Assembly: GCA_002433465.1 (NCBI GenBank)
Contig: DJIE01000035.1
Location: 1 to 6,104, forward strand
Direction of reading: 5' to 3'
Source of the DNA: Salinisphaera sp. UBA6602
Lineage (GTDB): Bacteria; Pseudomonadota; Gammaproteobacteria; Nevskiales; Salinisphaeraceae
Length of the DNA stretch: 6,104 nucleotides
A program made the position numbers and the translations under genes. Shown piece after piece: positions 5,438 to 6,104 of this stretch (its first letter is position 1; each line of letters begins with the position of its first letter). A model generated the notes under the pieces. That model was not told the origin of the DNA and did not search any database. It saw nothing but the letters and a program-made list of their open reading frames with translations.

Positions 5438-6104
5438 TCAATCGCGCGCGAGCGCGGCGAACGCTGCATCGGCCGCATCCAGGGTACGCGCGATCGCAAC
5501 GTTGTCATGGGCATGCGAGATGAAGGCCGCCTCGAACGCCGACGGGGCCAGATATACGCCGTGATCGAGCATTTCGTGGAAGAAACGCGAGAAGGCTTCG
5601 GTATTGCAGGCGGCCACGTCGTCGAAGCGGCTGACCTGCTTGGCGTCGGTGAAGAACATGCCGAACATGGCCCCCACGCGCTGGGTCATGAACGGGACGC
5701 CGTGCTTGGCCGCACGTTCGTCGAGGCCGGCGAGCAGCGTGTCCAGCTGCGGCTCGATGGCCTTGTGGACGGCGCCGTCCTTGAGTCGCGACAGCGTGGC
5801 GATACCGGCGGCCATGCCGAGCGGATGGCCGCTCAGCGTGCCGGCCTGATAGACCGGACCGGTCGGTGCCAGGGTTTCCATGACCTTGGTCGGGCCGCCG
5901 ACCGCGCCCACGGGCATGCCGCCGCCCACGATCTTGCCCAGCGCGGTCACGTCCGGGGTGACGCCGAAATGTGCCTGGGCACAGCCGGGATGCACGCGAA
6001 AGCCGGTCATGACCTCGTCGAAGATCAGCAGCGCGCCGTAGCGATCGCACAGTTCGCGCAGGCCTTCGAGAAAGCCTTCGGCCGGCGGCACGCAGTTCAT
6101 GTTG
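5438..6104 (-). CDS. hemL: Glutamate-1-semialdehyde 2,1-aminomutase HemL, C-terminal half
   Basis: HemL is a PLP-dependent enzyme of the C5 pathway that converts glutamate-1-semialdehyde to 5-aminolevulinate, the first committed tetrapyrrole precursor, in the cytosol. About 222 C-terminal codons are present and the 5' half runs off the right edge; the ATG at 6100 is an internal Met in NMNCVPP, not the start. Recognisable elements are [13 protein letters not shown] with the Asp that binds the PLP ring nitrogen, [14 protein letters not shown] with the Schiff-base Lys (codon 5935-5933), [17 protein letters not shown], and the C-terminal [20 protein letters not shown] typical of HemL. These distinguish it from other class-III aminotransferases. 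It ends in TGA at 5438, 162 bp before the next gene. No disruption is visible in the fragment. Confidence 0.96.
   Translation of the reverse strand, partial: NMNCVPPAEGFLEGLRELCDRYGALLIFDEVMTGFRVHPGCAQAHFGVTPDVTALGKIVGGGMPVGAVGGPTKVMETLAPTGPVYQAGTLSGHPLGMAAGIATLSRLKDGAVHKAIEPQLDTLLAGLDERAAKHGVPFMTQRVGAMFGMFFTDAKQVSRFDDVAACNTEAFSRFFHEMLDHGVYLAPSAFEAAFISHAHDNVAIARTLDAADAAFAALARD

Overview
The window is a GC-rich bacterial chromosomal segment in which every supported gene lies on the minus strand. In transcription order (right to left) they are: hemL (5' part missing), a large DedA/PAP2/LssY-type membrane protein, ftsY, ftsE, ftsX and rpoH (3' part missing). The ftsY-ftsE-ftsX-rpoH order is the classic gammaproteobacterial arrangement. 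Together with the sequences of RpoH, FtsE and FtsX and a sigma-E-like promoter before rpoH, it points to a GC-rich gammaproteobacterium. The genus cannot be fixed from sequence alone; a Nevskiales/Salinisphaera-like or xanthomonad-like lineage is only a guess.

Layout: 6104-5438 is the C-terminal half of glutamate-1-semialdehyde aminomutase (tetrapyrrole synthesis). A 162-bp gap follows with two strong inverted repeats. 5275-3230 encodes a 681-residue polytopic protein: an N-terminal DedA domain, a central PAP2-phosphatase-like domain and a C-terminal LssY-like domain. After a 75-bp gap come ftsY (SRP receptor; start chosen at 3154), ftsE (start 2166, 19 bp after ftsY) and ftsX (start 1496, 4 nt after the ftsE stop). 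A 117-bp gap carries candidate rpoH promoters, and rpoH runs from 383 off the left edge.

FtsY brings ribosomes making membrane proteins to the inner membrane. FtsE and FtsX form the divisome ABC-type complex that controls septal peptidoglycan hydrolysis. RpoH is the heat-shock sigma factor. The tight ftsY-ftsE-ftsX spacing indicates one transcript, while rpoH has its own promoter region.

The most notable observation is that the PAP2-like domain keeps its fold and spacing but has lost nearly all catalytic residues, including both catalytic histidines, so it looks like a pseudophosphatase fused to a DedA domain. Other points of interest are a well-spaced sigma-E-type promoter overlapping the end of ftsX, possible mRNA pairings around the rpoH start, a compact FtsY without the long acidic A domain, and the paired inverted repeats upstream of the DedA fusion gene. 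No mobile element, CRISPR array, tRNA or rRNA was seen. This is mostly core-genome sequence, and I found no evidence of a wholly new system.
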